64,000 bases of DNA, from NCBI RefSeq assembly GCF_002811475.1, contig NZ_NPDL01000006.1, positions 62,001-126,000 of the forward strand, in the 5' to 3' direction. How positions within the stretch are numbered: position 1 is the first letter of the stretch; each line of letters starts with the position of its first letter. The notes under the pieces are model-generated. The model did no database searches. It worked only from the letters and a program-made list of their open reading frames with translations, and was not told the origin of the DNA. Position numbers and translations under genes: made by a program. Shown here one piece after another: positions 55,381 to 64,000 of this stretch. This DNA is from Leptospira hartskeerlii (GTDB taxonomy: Bacteria > Spirochaetota > Leptospiria > Leptospirales > Leptospiraceae).

Positions 55381-56670
55381 TTAATTGATAAAAGTTTTCC
55401 AAATACCGATCAGTTTGCCTGAACGGATCAGATGGATCTCTCCCATCTCTGCCATTACCTTCTCACTTTGTGTAGGTCTAAAAAATACATGATCATCAGG
55501 CTCTAAAGAAGTTGCTTTAGAGCCGTTTAAAATACTTTGATTGGTGCTTGTTCCGAATAAAGAATTGTCTTCGAGTCCTTTCGGAGATTCCTTTTTAGCG
55601 GAGAAAGCTCCACCGTAAATAAAGTATGTTATTTCTTGGTTCGGATTCCAGACAGGAAATAGAAAGGATAAGGACTCTAAAAATGGGATCTTGGTCCCAA
55701 CTAATTTTTTCAAGACCGGAGTTGCTATAAACACTGCGGGGCTATGTTCTTCCAAACTTTCTACATCGAAATCTGTGGGTTTTACCAATGCAGAACCCAA
55801 GGACACATCATTCACTATCCCAGGATTTTTTTGATAGAAGCTATAAGTTTTACTTCCACCGCCGTTAAATACCAATTGTTTTTGGAATAAATTCGGGAAC
55901 TTCTCCTTTCCTAGTTTTATGAAATTAGAATATTTATCTAATGAATTTTGGAGAGATTTTTCCATGGCGGAGATCTTATCACCGAAAATCACAGGAACGG
56001 AGGCGACATGAGGTTCGTATCCCATATATCCGGAAAGTTCTAGATTTTTAGGATTCGTTTGTAGGAGTTCCAACACAGACAAAGAATCTTCCGGTTTAGA
56101 AAATCCTCCTCTATGTAATCCTATATCGATCTCTAAACTTAGTTTTAATTTTAGTTCCTTCTTCTTTGCAAATTCTAAGTATTGAGCGACTCGATCGGAA
56201 GTATCTACCAACCATTGTACATTTTGAAAATTCTCTTTTTTAGTCTTAGAGTATATGTTTTCCAAAGCTGCGATCGGCATCGGTTTTCCCAGAAGAATAT
56301 CAAATTTTTGGAATTCCGGATCGTTCAATAACATGATGATATCCCCGGAATGGAATACCATTAATCTTTTAGAGCCTGTTGCGTTTACGATATATCTGAG
56401 TAAATCTATAGAAGGCAGAGATTTTACCACCACTCTATATGATAAAGGGGCCCTAATTTTTTCTTTCAGAAGTTTTAGGTTAGAATCCAAACGATCCAAG
56501 TCGAGTAACACGATCGGTTTTCCTGGACCATTTTGTTTGAGTTCTATATTTAGATCTTTAAAATAAGGAGTGTAACCGGCCCCGTTATCTTTTGGTTTTA
56601 TAAAAACGATCAGTAAAAGTGCGACTGCAAAAATCCAAAGTAATCCGTGATTAGACCCTTTTCTATACAT
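55381..56670 (-). CDS. Alanine-racemase-N-domain PLP protein (D-threonine aldolase/DSD1-like), membrane-anchored
   Basis: An N-terminal membrane anchor (LLWIFAVALLLIVFI) precedes a fold-III PLP barrel in this 429-residue protein. The PLP Lys is about residue 83 in YRVVVKSLPS, followed by DIGLHRGGFSKPED and the phosphate-binding NGGGSKTYSF. The C-terminal beta domain has DDHVFFRPTQSEKV with His for the metal site typical of DSD1-like D-amino-acid deaminases and D-threonine aldolases. The anchor is unusual, as these enzymes are usually cytosolic. A periplasmic or outside placement is inferred. Confidence 0.82.
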   Translation of the reverse strand: MYRKGSNHGLLWIFAVALLLIVFIKPKDNGAGYTPYFKDLNIELKQNGPGKPIVLLDLDRLDSNLKLLKEKIRAPLSYRVVVKSLPSIDLLRYIVNATGSKRLMVFHSGDIIMLLNDPEFQKFDILLGKPMPIAALENIYSKTKKENFQNVQWLVDTSDRVAQYLEFAKKKELKLKLSLEIDIGLHRGGFSKPEDSLSVLELLQTNPKNLELSGYMGYEPHVASVPVIFGDKISAMEKSLQNSLDKYSNFIKLGKEKFPNLFQKQLVFNGGGSKTYSFYQKNPGIVNDVSLGSALVKPTDFDVESLEEHSPAVFIATPVLKKLVGTKIPFLESLSFLFPVWNPNQEITYFIYGGAFSAKKESPKGLEDNSLFGTSTNQSILNGSKATSLEPDDHVFFRPTQSEKVMAEMGEIHLIRSGKLIGIWKTFIN

Positions 56671-56716
56671 TGAAGATTCTCCTTCGAAAAACCAGATCGG
56701 ACTTTAAGTAGTTAGA

Positions 56717-57337
56717 CTATTCCGGCAAACGGAATTTAGGAAGAGATAGATTAAATCTGACTGCGATCATTCGAACAAATATCACAAGCAAAGCGGAAAC
56801 TGCAGTGTTTAAACTTCCGTTCACTTCGTATCGATCTAGTATAATGTATAAGATCGCGCCTGCCAAACATGCGGTGGCGTAAATTTCTTTTCGGAAGATC
56901 ATCGGAACTTCATTAATGAGAGTGTCTCGGATCACTCCTCCAAAAACTGCGGATACCATTCCTAAGATTGCTGCAGCAAACGGATTTACTCCACTAAGTA
57001 AAGAGATCCTAGTTCCGATCACAGTATAGATCCCGATCCCGACTGTATCGAAAAAGAAAATCCCTGTTTTCATTCGGATCAAGAATCTAGGAAATACGAA
57101 CGTAATTGCAAAACCTGCAAATATAGCCCAAAGAACATTAGAGTCGGAAACCCAAGAGACTGGATAATTACCCAGTGTAATATCTCTTAAAGTTCCCCCA
57201 CCAATCGCAGTGATAAATCCCGTAAAGAATACACTGAATGCATCAGCATGATACGTCTTTTTTTCCGCAGCGGCCAAGGCTCCCGACACTGCAAACACAG
57301 TGACCCCGGCCAAATTGAAAAAATAAGAAAGGTCCAC
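56717..57337 (-). CDS. TRIC-family cation channel (UPF0126/YadS-like)
   Basis: I start at GTG 57337 (206 residues), one base after the stop of the upstream SDR gene; a frame to 57406 would overlap it by 68 bases. The protein has seven membrane segments in two repeats: VFAVSGALAAAEKK, AIGGGTLRDITLGNYPVSWV, then DTVGIGIYTVIGTRI and VFGGVIRDTLINEVPMIF. The paired GGG.lRD motifs at the kinks are the hallmark of prokaryotic TRIC trimeric potassium-type channels. It forms a unit with the SDR and MBL genes upstream. Confidence 0.86.
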   Translation of the reverse strand: MDLSYFFNLAGVTVFAVSGALAAAEKKTYHADAFSVFFTGFITAIGGGTLRDITLGNYPVSWVSDSNVLWAIFAGFAITFVFPRFLIRMKTGIFFFDTVGIGIYTVIGTRISLLSGVNPFAAAILGMVSAVFGGVIRDTLINEVPMIFRKEIYATACLAGAILYIILDRYEVNGSLNTAVSALLVIFVRMIAVRFNLSLPKFRLPE

Positions 57338-57338
57338 T

Positions 57339-58145
57339 TTAATTCTTTTTGTAAGTCTTCTGCTTTTTTTTACCTTTACCCATGAGAGAAGGACTGAGTA
57401 ACGCATTCAATCCTGGCAGAAAACTTCCTACCTTGGCTAAAAATCCTCTGGAGCCTGGGATCAAAACTTCCATAGGTTTGTTTGGAATCACTTTATTAAA
57501 GATAATATCAGTTACTTCTTCCGTTTTTAGATATCTGTTTCCTGAGAATGTCATGGAAGCTTCTTCATAATCTTTTTGCAGATCAAGCATAGGAGTTTGG
57601 ATCGCATCAGGACATACAACACTCACGAATACCTTTTTAGGTCTTAATTCTTGCGCCACTGCCAAGGAAAACCCTCTGACTGCAAACTTAGAAGTAGAAT
57701 AGAGAGAAATCCCGGGGATAGGAGCAACGCCCGCCAAAGATGCAATATTTATAATATGGCCTCCGCCTTGTGCTATCATTCGGATAGAAGCTTCTCTAGT
57801 TCCGTACATCAAACCTTTGGCGTTAATATCTATATGCTTGTCTATATCCTTAGGACTTACATTTTCAATATAACCTGGAAGAAGGTAACCTGCAACATTC
57901 ATTAGAATGTCTAGTTTGCCCCATTTTTTATAAGCAAGATCCATGACCTTCTTCCATTCAACAGGAGAAGTTACATCTAATTTTGAAGTTAAAACTCTGT
58001 TCTTATCAAACTTTTGTTTAGTAACGTAATCTTTTAAAGCTTTTTCGTTCAGATTGGTGAGAAGTATATTATGGCCTAAAGAATAAGCTTTTTCAACCAG
58101 ATTTTTTCCTAAACCGCCGCTTGCACCGGTGATGAGTATATTCAT
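57339..58145 (-). CDS. Short-chain dehydrogenase/reductase
   Basis: This 268-residue NAD(P)-binding enzyme of the classical SDR family has the Rossmann start ILITGASGGLGKNL, VAGYLLPGYIENV with the NxAG-like motif (NVAG), the catalytic Ser in HIINIASLAGV, and YxxxK in LYSTSKFAV. The N-terminal NLNEKALKDY does not show which cofactor is used. The C-terminus is Lys-rich (MGKGKKKQKTYKKN). The substrate is unknown. It lies between the MBL hydrolase and the TRIC channel genes, 9 bases after the former. Confidence 0.92.
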   Translation of the reverse strand: MNILITGASGGLGKNLVEKAYSLGHNILLTNLNEKALKDYVTKQKFDKNRVLTSKLDVTSPVEWKKVMDLAYKKWGKLDILMNVAGYLLPGYIENVSPKDIDKHIDINAKGLMYGTREASIRMIAQGGGHIINIASLAGVAPIPGISLYSTSKFAVRGFSLAVAQELRPKKVFVSVVCPDAIQTPMLDLQKDYEEASMTFSGNRYLKTEEVTDIIFNKVIPNKPMEVLIPGSRGFLAKVGSFLPGLNALLSPSLMGKGKKKQKTYKKN

Positions 58146-58154
58146 GTATATTTC

Positions 58155-59261
58155 CTAATGGGTAATTATATTACCGAATTCTAATTGTCCGAATGAGAAA
58201 GTTGGACTTGTTCCGGGGAAAAGCCAGAACCCGCTCATCTCGGAAGAAGGCATAACGTTATAAAATTCAGGATTTCGCAAAGAAGGCCCGGCAATCTCTT
58301 TTTCCAAAACCATGGAGATGTACTGATCCAGACCGATCTCCAAAGTATTTCCGTTCAAGATCACTTCCATTCCTGTGTTTTTAGCATATTTACGAACACC
58401 AGGGATACGGGATTTGAGTGGATTATAATTATCCGCGCTCACTCCATTCTCGCTAGTTACAAAAATTCCTTCCGGAGTATTTGCGACCAAGCTATGGTTT
58501 CCATACGTATGTCCGGGAGTCTTGATCAAAGCGACTCCCCCGCCTAGTTCAGTATCCGAATCTAAAAGAACAACGCGATCCATGGAAATTCCGCCTGATC
58601 CATTCGGGCAATACCAATCGGATTGAGGAGGAAGAAGTCCTTGGATAGAATCCCATTCTTCCTTCATGACCAAAAGTTTTGCATTCGGAAAATATCCGGG
58701 CTGACCATTCGCTCCTAACCATTTACGCAGATCCTGAGTATGCAAATGATCGAAAGAAATATAATCCACCTTCTCCGGAGGAAGTCCCACTTTTTTAAGA
58801 CATTCTTCCACCGTATTCAAGGTAGGAGCCATGATCTTTCTTCCAATGTTTTGGAAAGGACCGAAACTTTGGGAAAGTCTTTTGAAAAACGGAGTCTCCG
58901 CATTTGCATCCACGTCGGAAGGAGAGAATAATAAGGTTTTAATTCCTTCGGAAGTTTTGTATTGGATGATAAACAATCGATTGATGATATGAAGGAATGG
59001 TGTGGGAAGACTAAATGCATTCAATAACGCATACTTAGTGGGATAAGGCACTCGGACCAAATCAAAGGATTTGTAATATACTATTTGTGGTCCCGATAAA
59101 AATTTCTCTCTGAATCTTCGCGCTCTTTTGCGAACATCTTCCAAACGATCCACTGGAGCCGGAAGACTACGGGAACCTAAAAAATCTTTGATCGGTTTTA
59201 GGCTAGTATCTTTTTTAGAAGATGTTTTTTTGAGCGATTTAGAAACGTTTACCTTTGCCAT
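58155..59261 (-). CDS. Metallo-beta-lactamase-fold hydrolase
   Basis: The metal motif of this 368-residue protein is FDHLHTQDLRKW (HxHxxD), with later TPGHTYGNHSL (His) and SENGVSADNYN (Asp region). The catalytic half ends with CPNGSGGISMDRV and DSDTELGGGVALI strands. The start region is basic (MAKVNVSKSLKKTSSKKD), which is unusual and possibly a DNA- or membrane-binding extension. An inverted repeat TCCCATT/AATGGGA lies in the 72-base gap upstream. Lactonase, glyoxalase or phosphodiesterase activity cannot be decided. Confidence 0.85.
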   Translation of the reverse strand: MAKVNVSKSLKKTSSKKDTSLKPIKDFLGSRSLPAPVDRLEDVRKRARRFREKFLSGPQIVYYKSFDLVRVPYPTKYALLNAFSLPTPFLHIINRLFIIQYKTSEGIKTLLFSPSDVDANAETPFFKRLSQSFGPFQNIGRKIMAPTLNTVEECLKKVGLPPEKVDYISFDHLHTQDLRKWLGANGQPGYFPNAKLLVMKEEWDSIQGLLPPQSDWYCPNGSGGISMDRVVLLDSDTELGGGVALIKTPGHTYGNHSLVANTPEGIFVTSENGVSADNYNPLKSRIPGVRKYAKNTGMEVILNGNTLEIGLDQYISMVLEKEIAGPSLRNPEFYNVMPSSEMSGFWLFPGTSPTFSFGQLEFGNIITH

Positions 59262-59291
59262 AAGTTTATCCCTTCACATTTATTTTTGTTT

Positions 59292-59318
59292 TCCCATTCT
59301 CAGGAATTGAAAATGGGA
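59292..59318. repeat. Inverted repeat upstream of the MBL-fold gene
   Basis: TCCCATT and AATGGGA form a 7-bp stem around TCTCAGGAATTGAA in the 72-base spacer between the small membrane protein and MBL genes. There is no T-run, so a regulator site or RNA processing site is as likely as a terminator. Confidence 0.35.
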
Positions 59319-59333
59319 TTAGTTGATAAAAAC

Positions 59334-59702
59334 TTAAAACGGTTTGTACAAAGCCAAATATGCGGAGAATGTTCCAAGCACTGGAAGGCCGAACCAAAGT
59401 ATTTTTGCAAACTCAGGCTTTTTATAATAAGCAGTCAATAGTCCGCCAAAGATCAGCCAGATCGCAAGTTTAACGATCACCCAACCAGGAAAGCTAGTCA
59501 GAAGTCCAATCCTTGCTAACATTCCAAAACCGCCCAGAAGTATGAGGACCATACCTATTCCATGAGCGGAAGCGATCAGTTTTTTAGGAGCGTTCTCTTT
59601 TGTACCTCCTCCTAATACGTGAAGCGCAAGACCACCGTATGCGGAGAATAAGAATAAAATACCAAGGATATGAATAAGTTTGTACACCGGATAAGAAATC
59701 AT
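59334..59702 (-). CDS. Four-helix membrane protein of unknown function
   Basis: I start at ATG 59702 (122 residues); a longer frame to 59795 would overlap the cyclase gene and adds charged residues. The protein has four membrane segments (VYKLIHILGILFLFSAYGGLAL, ASAHGIGMVLILLGGFGML, WVIVKLAIWLIFGGLL, LPVLGTFSAYLALY; pieces quoted in part) with His in two of them (KLIHILG and ASAHGIG), spaced like haem ligands in small cytochrome-b-like or SirB-type proteins. That resemblance is a weak inference. It follows the adenylate cyclase gene on the same strand. Confidence 0.66.
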   Translation of the reverse strand: MISYPVYKLIHILGILFLFSAYGGLALHVLGGGTKENAPKKLIASAHGIGMVLILLGGFGMLARIGLLTSFPGWVIVKLAIWLIFGGLLTAYYKKPEFAKILWFGLPVLGTFSAYLALYKPF

Positions 59703-59754
59703 AAGGTGCCTATTCTCAAGATCCTCTGATCTTATGGAAGCGAAAAACGATCTT

Positions 59755-62019
59755 CTACTTTTCCAAAAGATGTTGTACTCCGACCCAATTTCCAACTGGT
59801 GGAGCTTCTATATATTCCTGACAACGTTTTCTGTACAAAATCGCCACTATATCTTCCGGATAAACTTTTAGGGCCTGTTCAAAATTCTGGAGAGCTTCCT
59901 TAAAATTTCCTACTTTATAAAGAATGATCCCTCTAGAGATCAAAGCCAGAGTAGCATCCTTTAATTTACGGATATGTGGATCATCTGACTCATAAATTTC
60001 ATAAATGATAATAGGTTGGCTTTTTCCTTTGACCACGACTGAGTCCACTTCTCTAATCGCAAGTTCGTCGGCAATTGTAAGACTAGACAAAGTATTTTGA
60101 GTGATTAGTATATCCGCCTTATACAAATTCGTGAGACTTTCCAAACGAGATGCAACGTTAACTGTGTCACCTATCACGGTTGTGTCCAGTCTATGAGAAG
60201 ATCCTACAGTCCCGAGCATTAGATTTCCGGTATTAATTCCAATACCGATACGAACACCTTTCACATGTCCGTGAGCACTTTTAACTTCTTCTTCGAGTTC
60301 CCGGACCCTTCTTCTCATATCAATGGCAGCAAGAACCGCCCGATCCGCTGCAGACTTACCTTCCCAATCATTCTCGGAATGGATCACTCTTTCTGCGGAG
60401 AATAATGCAAGAATCGCATCTCCCATAAACTTATCCACGAAACCTTCGTACTTTTGGATGAGAGGTTCCATCTTAGCAAGATATCCGTTGATAAATCTAA
60501 AATTTTCTTCAGGAGTCATCTTCTCGGAAATCGTAGTAAAAGAACGAATGTCTGTGAATAGAACGCTCATCTCTCTTAGCGCAGAATCGCCTAAGTTTAC
60601 ATCCACCGCTGAATCTTTTCCGAGCACGCTTAAGAATTGCATCGGAACGAACCGGAAGAATGCATTCTTCTGTCTTGCTAATTCTAATTTCTGATGACTA
60701 AGCTCTATGTTCAATTCTTCAGATTGTTTGTATAGATCTATGAATCGATTCGCAAGAATGGTGGTTAAGGAAATCACGAATAGAAGATATGCAAACTGTG
60801 TGAATCTAATCCCAGATTGGAAGAACATTGAATCCAAAACATCGTAGCCTGAAATGAATACGATGATGAACATACTGATCGCCATGAGAGAAGCGTCTTT
60901 TTTACGAAGATAGACCGCCTTTCCCATAAAGTACAATAGATAAATAAGAGAAGGCAAAATGGAGATCTGCCATGCTCTCAAACTGATCATCAAATATTGG
61001 AATGGAGCAAAAAAAGAGAAGAAGAAGATAGAAAAACTCCATCCTGTAATTCCTAGTATCGCTTTGTTCGGTAAGGTAGATCCGTAAAAATAATCATGGA
61101 GAAAAAGTAAGAATAAAGGTGCAAGTAACGATACGGAACCATATTCAATTCTTGTAATCCAAGTGCTGTCTTGTATAAAATCAAAAATGATTGTGGATCT
61201 ACTCAAAGAGTAAACCGCCATCGAGATCGAAAAAACTCCGAAGTATAAATTATATTTGTCCGTTCTTCTTTTCGAAAAAATGAGAAGATGATACAATCCG
61301 AAAAATATATAGATCGTATTTAAACTTAAATTGATTAAGATCCCGATCTTCTTGGAAAAATCATATTCAATACCTAAAGTATAATCCCCATCCAAATAAA
61401 ATCCAAGATCCACATTCGTAGGCGTGAATATCGGAGAAAGAGTCGGGTATTCTTCTTCAGAAAGATGAACTGCAGGTGCATCTCCTAACATATGGAATAC
61501 AAGTTTGTTTTCTCCTGCTTGTAGAAGGCTGGAATCAACCTGCACTTCCATATCTCGCAGAGTTTTTCGGATCTCCATTTTTCCATTTGGATCCAAATGG
61601 ATCTCTTTTTGGAGAAGATGACCGTTTAGATAAATTTCCCAGTTCTCTCCTATAAAATTTAAATAAAGACGGATCGGATTCAAAAACACTTGTGCCTTAG
61701 GATCAAAGCTTAGATTAAACTTTGTTTGGATGGTGAACTCTTGGATCTTATCGGATACTGAAGTTTTATAGAGTTGGTTCAGAACGATCGGGAATTTTTC
61801 TATTTTTAAATACCCAGGCTCTCTAGACTCGAAGCCGGATTTGAATTCAGGTTTAAACCCTTGTACGGATTCCCATTCCAATCTTTTTAGGTCCAGGTCC
61901 TTCCAACCAGGGATGGGCTCTTCTTCTTGAGAGCCCAGAGAGTAAAAAGAGAATAAGAAAAAAGAAATGAAGATTAGAGATCTGAAAGGTAAAGCCGGAA
62001 ATTTTTGTTTTTGCACCAT
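59755..62019 (-). CDS. Membrane class III adenylate/guanylate cyclase with TPR tail
   Basis: This 754-residue protein has a signal sequence, a large periplasmic beta domain (about 30-210), seven membrane segments (about 225-415, 7TMR-DISM type), a coiled coil, and a class III cyclase domain from about 470. SVLFTDIRSFTTISE and FVDKFMGDAILALF give the two metal Asp residues and the Lys site. TVIGDTVNVASRLE supplies the Asp, Asn and Arg of the catalytic pocket, so it should be active. A Lys/Asp pair suggests ATP rather than GTP. The C-terminus has a TPR-like unit (ILYKVGNFKEALQNFEQALKVYPED). It would raise cAMP in reply to an outside signal. Confidence 0.9.
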   Translation of the reverse strand: MVQKQKFPALPFRSLIFISFFLFSFYSLGSQEEEPIPGWKDLDLKRLEWESVQGFKPEFKSGFESREPGYLKIEKFPIVLNQLYKTSVSDKIQEFTIQTKFNLSFDPKAQVFLNPIRLYLNFIGENWEIYLNGHLLQKEIHLDPNGKMEIRKTLRDMEVQVDSSLLQAGENKLVFHMLGDAPAVHLSEEEYPTLSPIFTPTNVDLGFYLDGDYTLGIEYDFSKKIGILINLSLNTIYIFFGLYHLLIFSKRRTDKYNLYFGVFSISMAVYSLSRSTIIFDFIQDSTWITRIEYGSVSLLAPLFLLFLHDYFYGSTLPNKAILGITGWSFSIFFFSFFAPFQYLMISLRAWQISILPSLIYLLYFMGKAVYLRKKDASLMAISMFIIVFISGYDVLDSMFFQSGIRFTQFAYLLFVISLTTILANRFIDLYKQSEELNIELSHQKLELARQKNAFFRFVPMQFLSVLGKDSAVDVNLGDSALREMSVLFTDIRSFTTISEKMTPEENFRFINGYLAKMEPLIQKYEGFVDKFMGDAILALFSAERVIHSENDWEGKSAADRAVLAAIDMRRRVRELEEEVKSAHGHVKGVRIGIGINTGNLMLGTVGSSHRLDTTVIGDTVNVASRLESLTNLYKADILITQNTLSSLTIADELAIREVDSVVVKGKSQPIIIYEIYESDDPHIRKLKDATLALISRGIILYKVGNFKEALQNFEQALKVYPEDIVAILYRKRCQEYIEAPPVGNWVGVQHLLEK

Positions 62020-62131
62020 GCGTTATTCGACAGTAGTAATTGGATGAGAAAAACTGCGAGATTTCAAGTTTTTTAAGGGATTTTTTCCTTTTCCCAAAAA
62101 TGTTTTTGGTAGAAACTATCCGGAAGGGAAA

Positions 62132-62143
62132 ATAGGAGGAAAA
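62132..62143 (+). promoter_or_regulatory. Near-perfect Shine-Dalgarno of bcp
   Basis: AGGAGG lies seven to eight bases before the bcp ATG at 62148, stronger than most ribosome sites in the window and consistent with high expression. Coordinates are approximate to a base or two. Confidence 0.6.
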
Positions 62144-62147
62144 CTTT

Positions 62148-62627
62148 ATGTCCGACTCATGGGAAGGCAAAAAATTACCGGAAGTAAGTTTATCTAGCTC
62201 GGCAGGAAGCACCGTAAATCTACCAAAAGATTCCTCAGGTTCCTGGACCTTATTGTATTTTTATCCGAAAGACGATACCCCAGGTTGTACAAAACAAGCC
62301 TGCTCCTATCGGGACAATTTGGAAAAATTCACCAAAGCAGGAGCAAAAGTCTATGGGATCAGCTCCGACTCTCTGGACAGTCATAAGCAATTTATTGACA
62401 AATTCAATTTGAGCTTCCCTCTTCTATCCGATCCGAAACAAAGTTTGAGCGGGCCTCTAGGAGTTTATGGAGACCAAGAATGGCAAGGCAGAGTGTTCAA
62501 GGGACTTTCCAGAGATAGCTTTTTGGTAGGACCAGATGGAACTATCCGCAAAGTATGGAGAAAAGTGGATCCCACTAAAACGGTCGCTGAGACATTAGAG
62601 GAGATCTTAAAAGAGGCCGGTGCCTAA
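62148..62627 (+). CDS. bcp: Peroxiredoxin of the Bcp/PrxQ type
   Basis: This 159-residue thiol peroxidase reduces hydrogen peroxide and organic peroxides using thioredoxin. The peroxidatic Cys47 lies in YPKDDTPGCTKQACSYRD and the resolving Cys52 lies five residues later, the atypical two-cysteine PrxQ pattern. VYGISSDSLDSHKQF and DSFLVGPDGTIRKVWRKV are the usual later phrases. It has a strong ribosome site and diverges from the cyclase gene. The M61 peptidase gene begins 3 bases after its stop and is probably co-transcribed. Confidence 0.96.
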   Translation: MSDSWEGKKLPEVSLSSSAGSTVNLPKDSSGSWTLLYFYPKDDTPGCTKQACSYRDNLEKFTKAGAKVYGISSDSLDSHKQFIDKFNLSFPLLSDPKQSLSGPLGVYGDQEWQGRVFKGLSRDSFLVGPDGTIRKVWRKVDPTKTVAETLEEILKEAGA

Positions 62628-62630
62628 GGC

Positions 62631-64000
62631 GTGATCGTAAAATATACTCTAGATACATACCAACCGCATAGACATTTATTAAAGGTGGAAATGGAAGTCC
62701 ACCCAGACAAACAGGAAACATTTCTTTGTATCCCGAATTGGTCCCCGGGTTCTTATAAGATCCGAGATTATTCCAAATCCATTCATCAAGTCCAATTTAC
62801 TCAATCCAAACCCGGTTGGAGCCTAGAGCAAACTGATCTCGATACTTGGAAAGTTTCTTCTAAGGGAGAAACATTCAAAATTTCTTATTTAGTGTATGGG
62901 TTCGAACATACCGTAAGGACCAATTATTTCACGAGCGATTTTATTTTAGTACATCCCCCCGCTACATTCTTATATCCAAAAGATCGATTGGATCTGGAAC
63001 CTGAATTAACTTGGAAAAATCTTTCTCCTTTTAAATTTTGTTATACAGGATTAAAGAAGAAGGAAGGTTCTAAACAAACTTGGAAAGCAAAGGACTTTGA
63101 TGAATTTTTTGATTGTCCGATTCTTCTTACCAACGAAAAACATATCTCTTTTAATACAGAAGGATGTGAATTCGATCTAGTCATTCTAGGAGATATTGCA
63201 ACAAAAGATAAGAAGAAGATTTCCAAAGATCTGGCCACCATCGTAGAAACACAGATCAAACTAATGGATGGAACGGAGAATAAGCATTATTTATTCGTTT
63301 TGGACATGAGTGATAATCTATACGGAGGATTGGAACATCTCAATTGTAGTATCAACCAATTCGATCCGAATGGATGGTCGAATCCCGATAATTACAGAAC
63401 TCTTTTAGAACTTCTATCTCATGAATATTTCCATCATTGGAACGTAAAAAGAATTCGTCCGATCGCACTTGGACCTTTCGATTACCAAAAACCGAACTTA
63501 ACGAAAGAATTATGGATCGCAGAAGGGATCACTAGCTTTTTCGATGCGTATTTTCTACTTCTTTGCGGATCTTATTCTCCCCAACAATATTTGAATAAAC
63601 TTTGGAAGGATATTCAGGAACTGGAAGAATCTTTAGGTGAATCCTGGATGAGTTTGGAAGATTCCAGTTTTACCGCTTGGACTAAATATTACAATCGTCC
63701 ATTCGATCCAAATTTTTCGAACACAGGGATCTCATATTATACGAAAGGTGCCATTCTATCTTTAAGTATGCATCTTTATATCCTAAAAGAAACCAAGGGC
63801 AAAAAATCCTTGGTGGATATCATGATTGCCTTGAACAAGCAGTATCATCAGGAGAAAAAAAGAGGTTTCACTAAAGCTGAATTTTTTCAAACAGGAAAGA
63901 AGATCACTGGCCTGGATCTAAAACTTGAATTCGACACTTATATCACAGAACCAAAACGTGTACCTATTGAAAAGTATCTGCATTTGATCGGAGTGGAGAG
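62631..64000 (+). CDS. M61-family (glycyl aminopeptidase) metallopeptidase, 3' end outside window
   Basis: The frame opens with GTG at 62631 and runs off the end; about 456 residues are seen. The N-terminal domain has CIPNWSPGSYKIRDYSKSIHQV (quoted in part, NWSPGSYKIRDY), the family's beta start. The zinc motif is SHEYFHHWNVKRIRP near 63419, followed by LWIAEGITSFFDAYF with the third ligand Glu. M61 enzymes are cytosolic aminopeptidases with preference for glycine and alanine. There is no signal peptide. The GTG start is chosen because it follows the bcp stop at once and the family start matches. Confidence 0.9.
   Translation, partial: MIVKYTLDTYQPHRHLLKVEMEVHPDKQETFLCIPNWSPGSYKIRDYSKSIHQVQFTQSKPGWSLEQTDLDTWKVSSKGETFKISYLVYGFEHTVRTNYFTSDFILVHPPATFLYPKDRLDLEPELTWKNLSPFKFCYTGLKKKEGSKQTWKAKDFDEFFDCPILLTNEKHISFNTEGCEFDLVILGDIATKDKKKISKDLATIVETQIKLMDGTENKHYLFVLDMSDNLYGGLEHLNCSINQFDPNGWSNPDNYRTLLELLSHEYFHHWNVKRIRPIALGPFDYQKPNLTKELWIAEGITSFFDAYFLLLCGSYSPQQYLNKLWKDIQELEESLGESWMSLEDSSFTAWTKYYNRPFDPNFSNTGISYYTKGAILSLSMHLYILKETKGKKSLVDIMIALNKQYHQEKKRGFTKAEFFQTGKKITGLDLKLEFDTYITEPKRVPIEKYLHLIGVE

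Noticed and set aside
57338..57406. Upstream extension of the TRIC channel gene
   Set aside because: It overlaps the SDR gene by 68 bases; GTG 57337 gives the normal family N-terminus.
59703..59795. Upstream extension of the small four-helix membrane protein
   Set aside because: It overlaps the cyclase gene and adds charged residues before the first membrane helix.

Overview
The window looks like chromosome of a Leptospira species. The clues are the LruC-domain lipoprotein, paired MBOAT/DUF1574-type SGNH genes, spirochaete-style lipoboxes (for example SIISC, LLCSC, IYNC), 7TMR-DISM sensor proteins and a C-type papain-like protease with Fn3 repeats. By eye the G+C content is in the low forties. 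That would fit the intermediate or saprophytic side of the genus better than L. interrogans, but this is an impression and not a calculation. I saw no rRNA, tRNA, CRISPR array, insertion sequence or phage module. Coding density is high and only one spacer exceeds 300 bases (52723-53036).

Layout. 1-4884: the tail of an M30-like metallopeptidase, then minus-strand ybaB, a small membrane protein, a Lon-like protease with a degenerate P-loop, and queA. 4969-14636: a plus-strand surface-polysaccharide block with a GT87 enzyme, a GT4 enzyme, a PH-like membrane protein and a GT-C-like membrane protein, followed by two consecutive MBOAT + SGNH pairs that look like polysaccharide O-acylation cassettes. 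14633-16692: a MazG-like hydrolase, a compact ExbB/ExbD pair without a TonB, and ubiE. 16751-28334: LruC-domain lipoprotein, PrsW-like protease, HAD phosphatase, O-antigen-ligase-like protein, a DksA-like factor behind rpmG, a BASS transporter, a class V aminotransferase, a ferritin-like protein with a histone-H1-like tail, YhhN and TerC proteins.

28346-33438 encodes the complete B12-dependent methylmalonyl-CoA mutase unit (small subunit, large subunit, MeaB chaperone) with overlapping or near-abutting genes. 33680-43398 is an outer-membrane uptake locus. It holds three small lipoproteins, a TonB-dependent receptor, a cysteine-rich lipoprotein, ExbB, ExbD and TonB, then a SCO-like protein lacking its metal ligands, a secreted protein and a papain-like protease with Fn3 domains. 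The substrate cannot be read from the sequence.

43439-50612 (minus) is mainly signalling: TraB-like protein, 7TMR-DISM/PAS/RsbW-type kinase, FlgO/CsgG-like lipoprotein, a secreted protein, UDP-sugar pyrophosphorylase and a divergent EAL protein. 50824-52722 (plus) is cheD-HDOD-aroK. A lone tyrosine recombinase with a substituted catalytic His follows. 53935-62019 (minus) carries a GPH-type sugar symporter, a PLP racemase/aldolase-like protein, a TRIC channel, an SDR, an MBL hydrolase, a small membrane protein and a membrane class III adenylate cyclase. The window ends with bcp and the start of an M61 peptidase.

No locus here is convincingly a wholly new system. The best leads are the ferritin/H1 fusion, the doubled MBOAT-SGNH cassette, the Ton locus with its lipoprotein entourage, and a set of enzyme relatives that have lost canonical ligands (SCO-like, DksA-like, Lon-like, recombinase).
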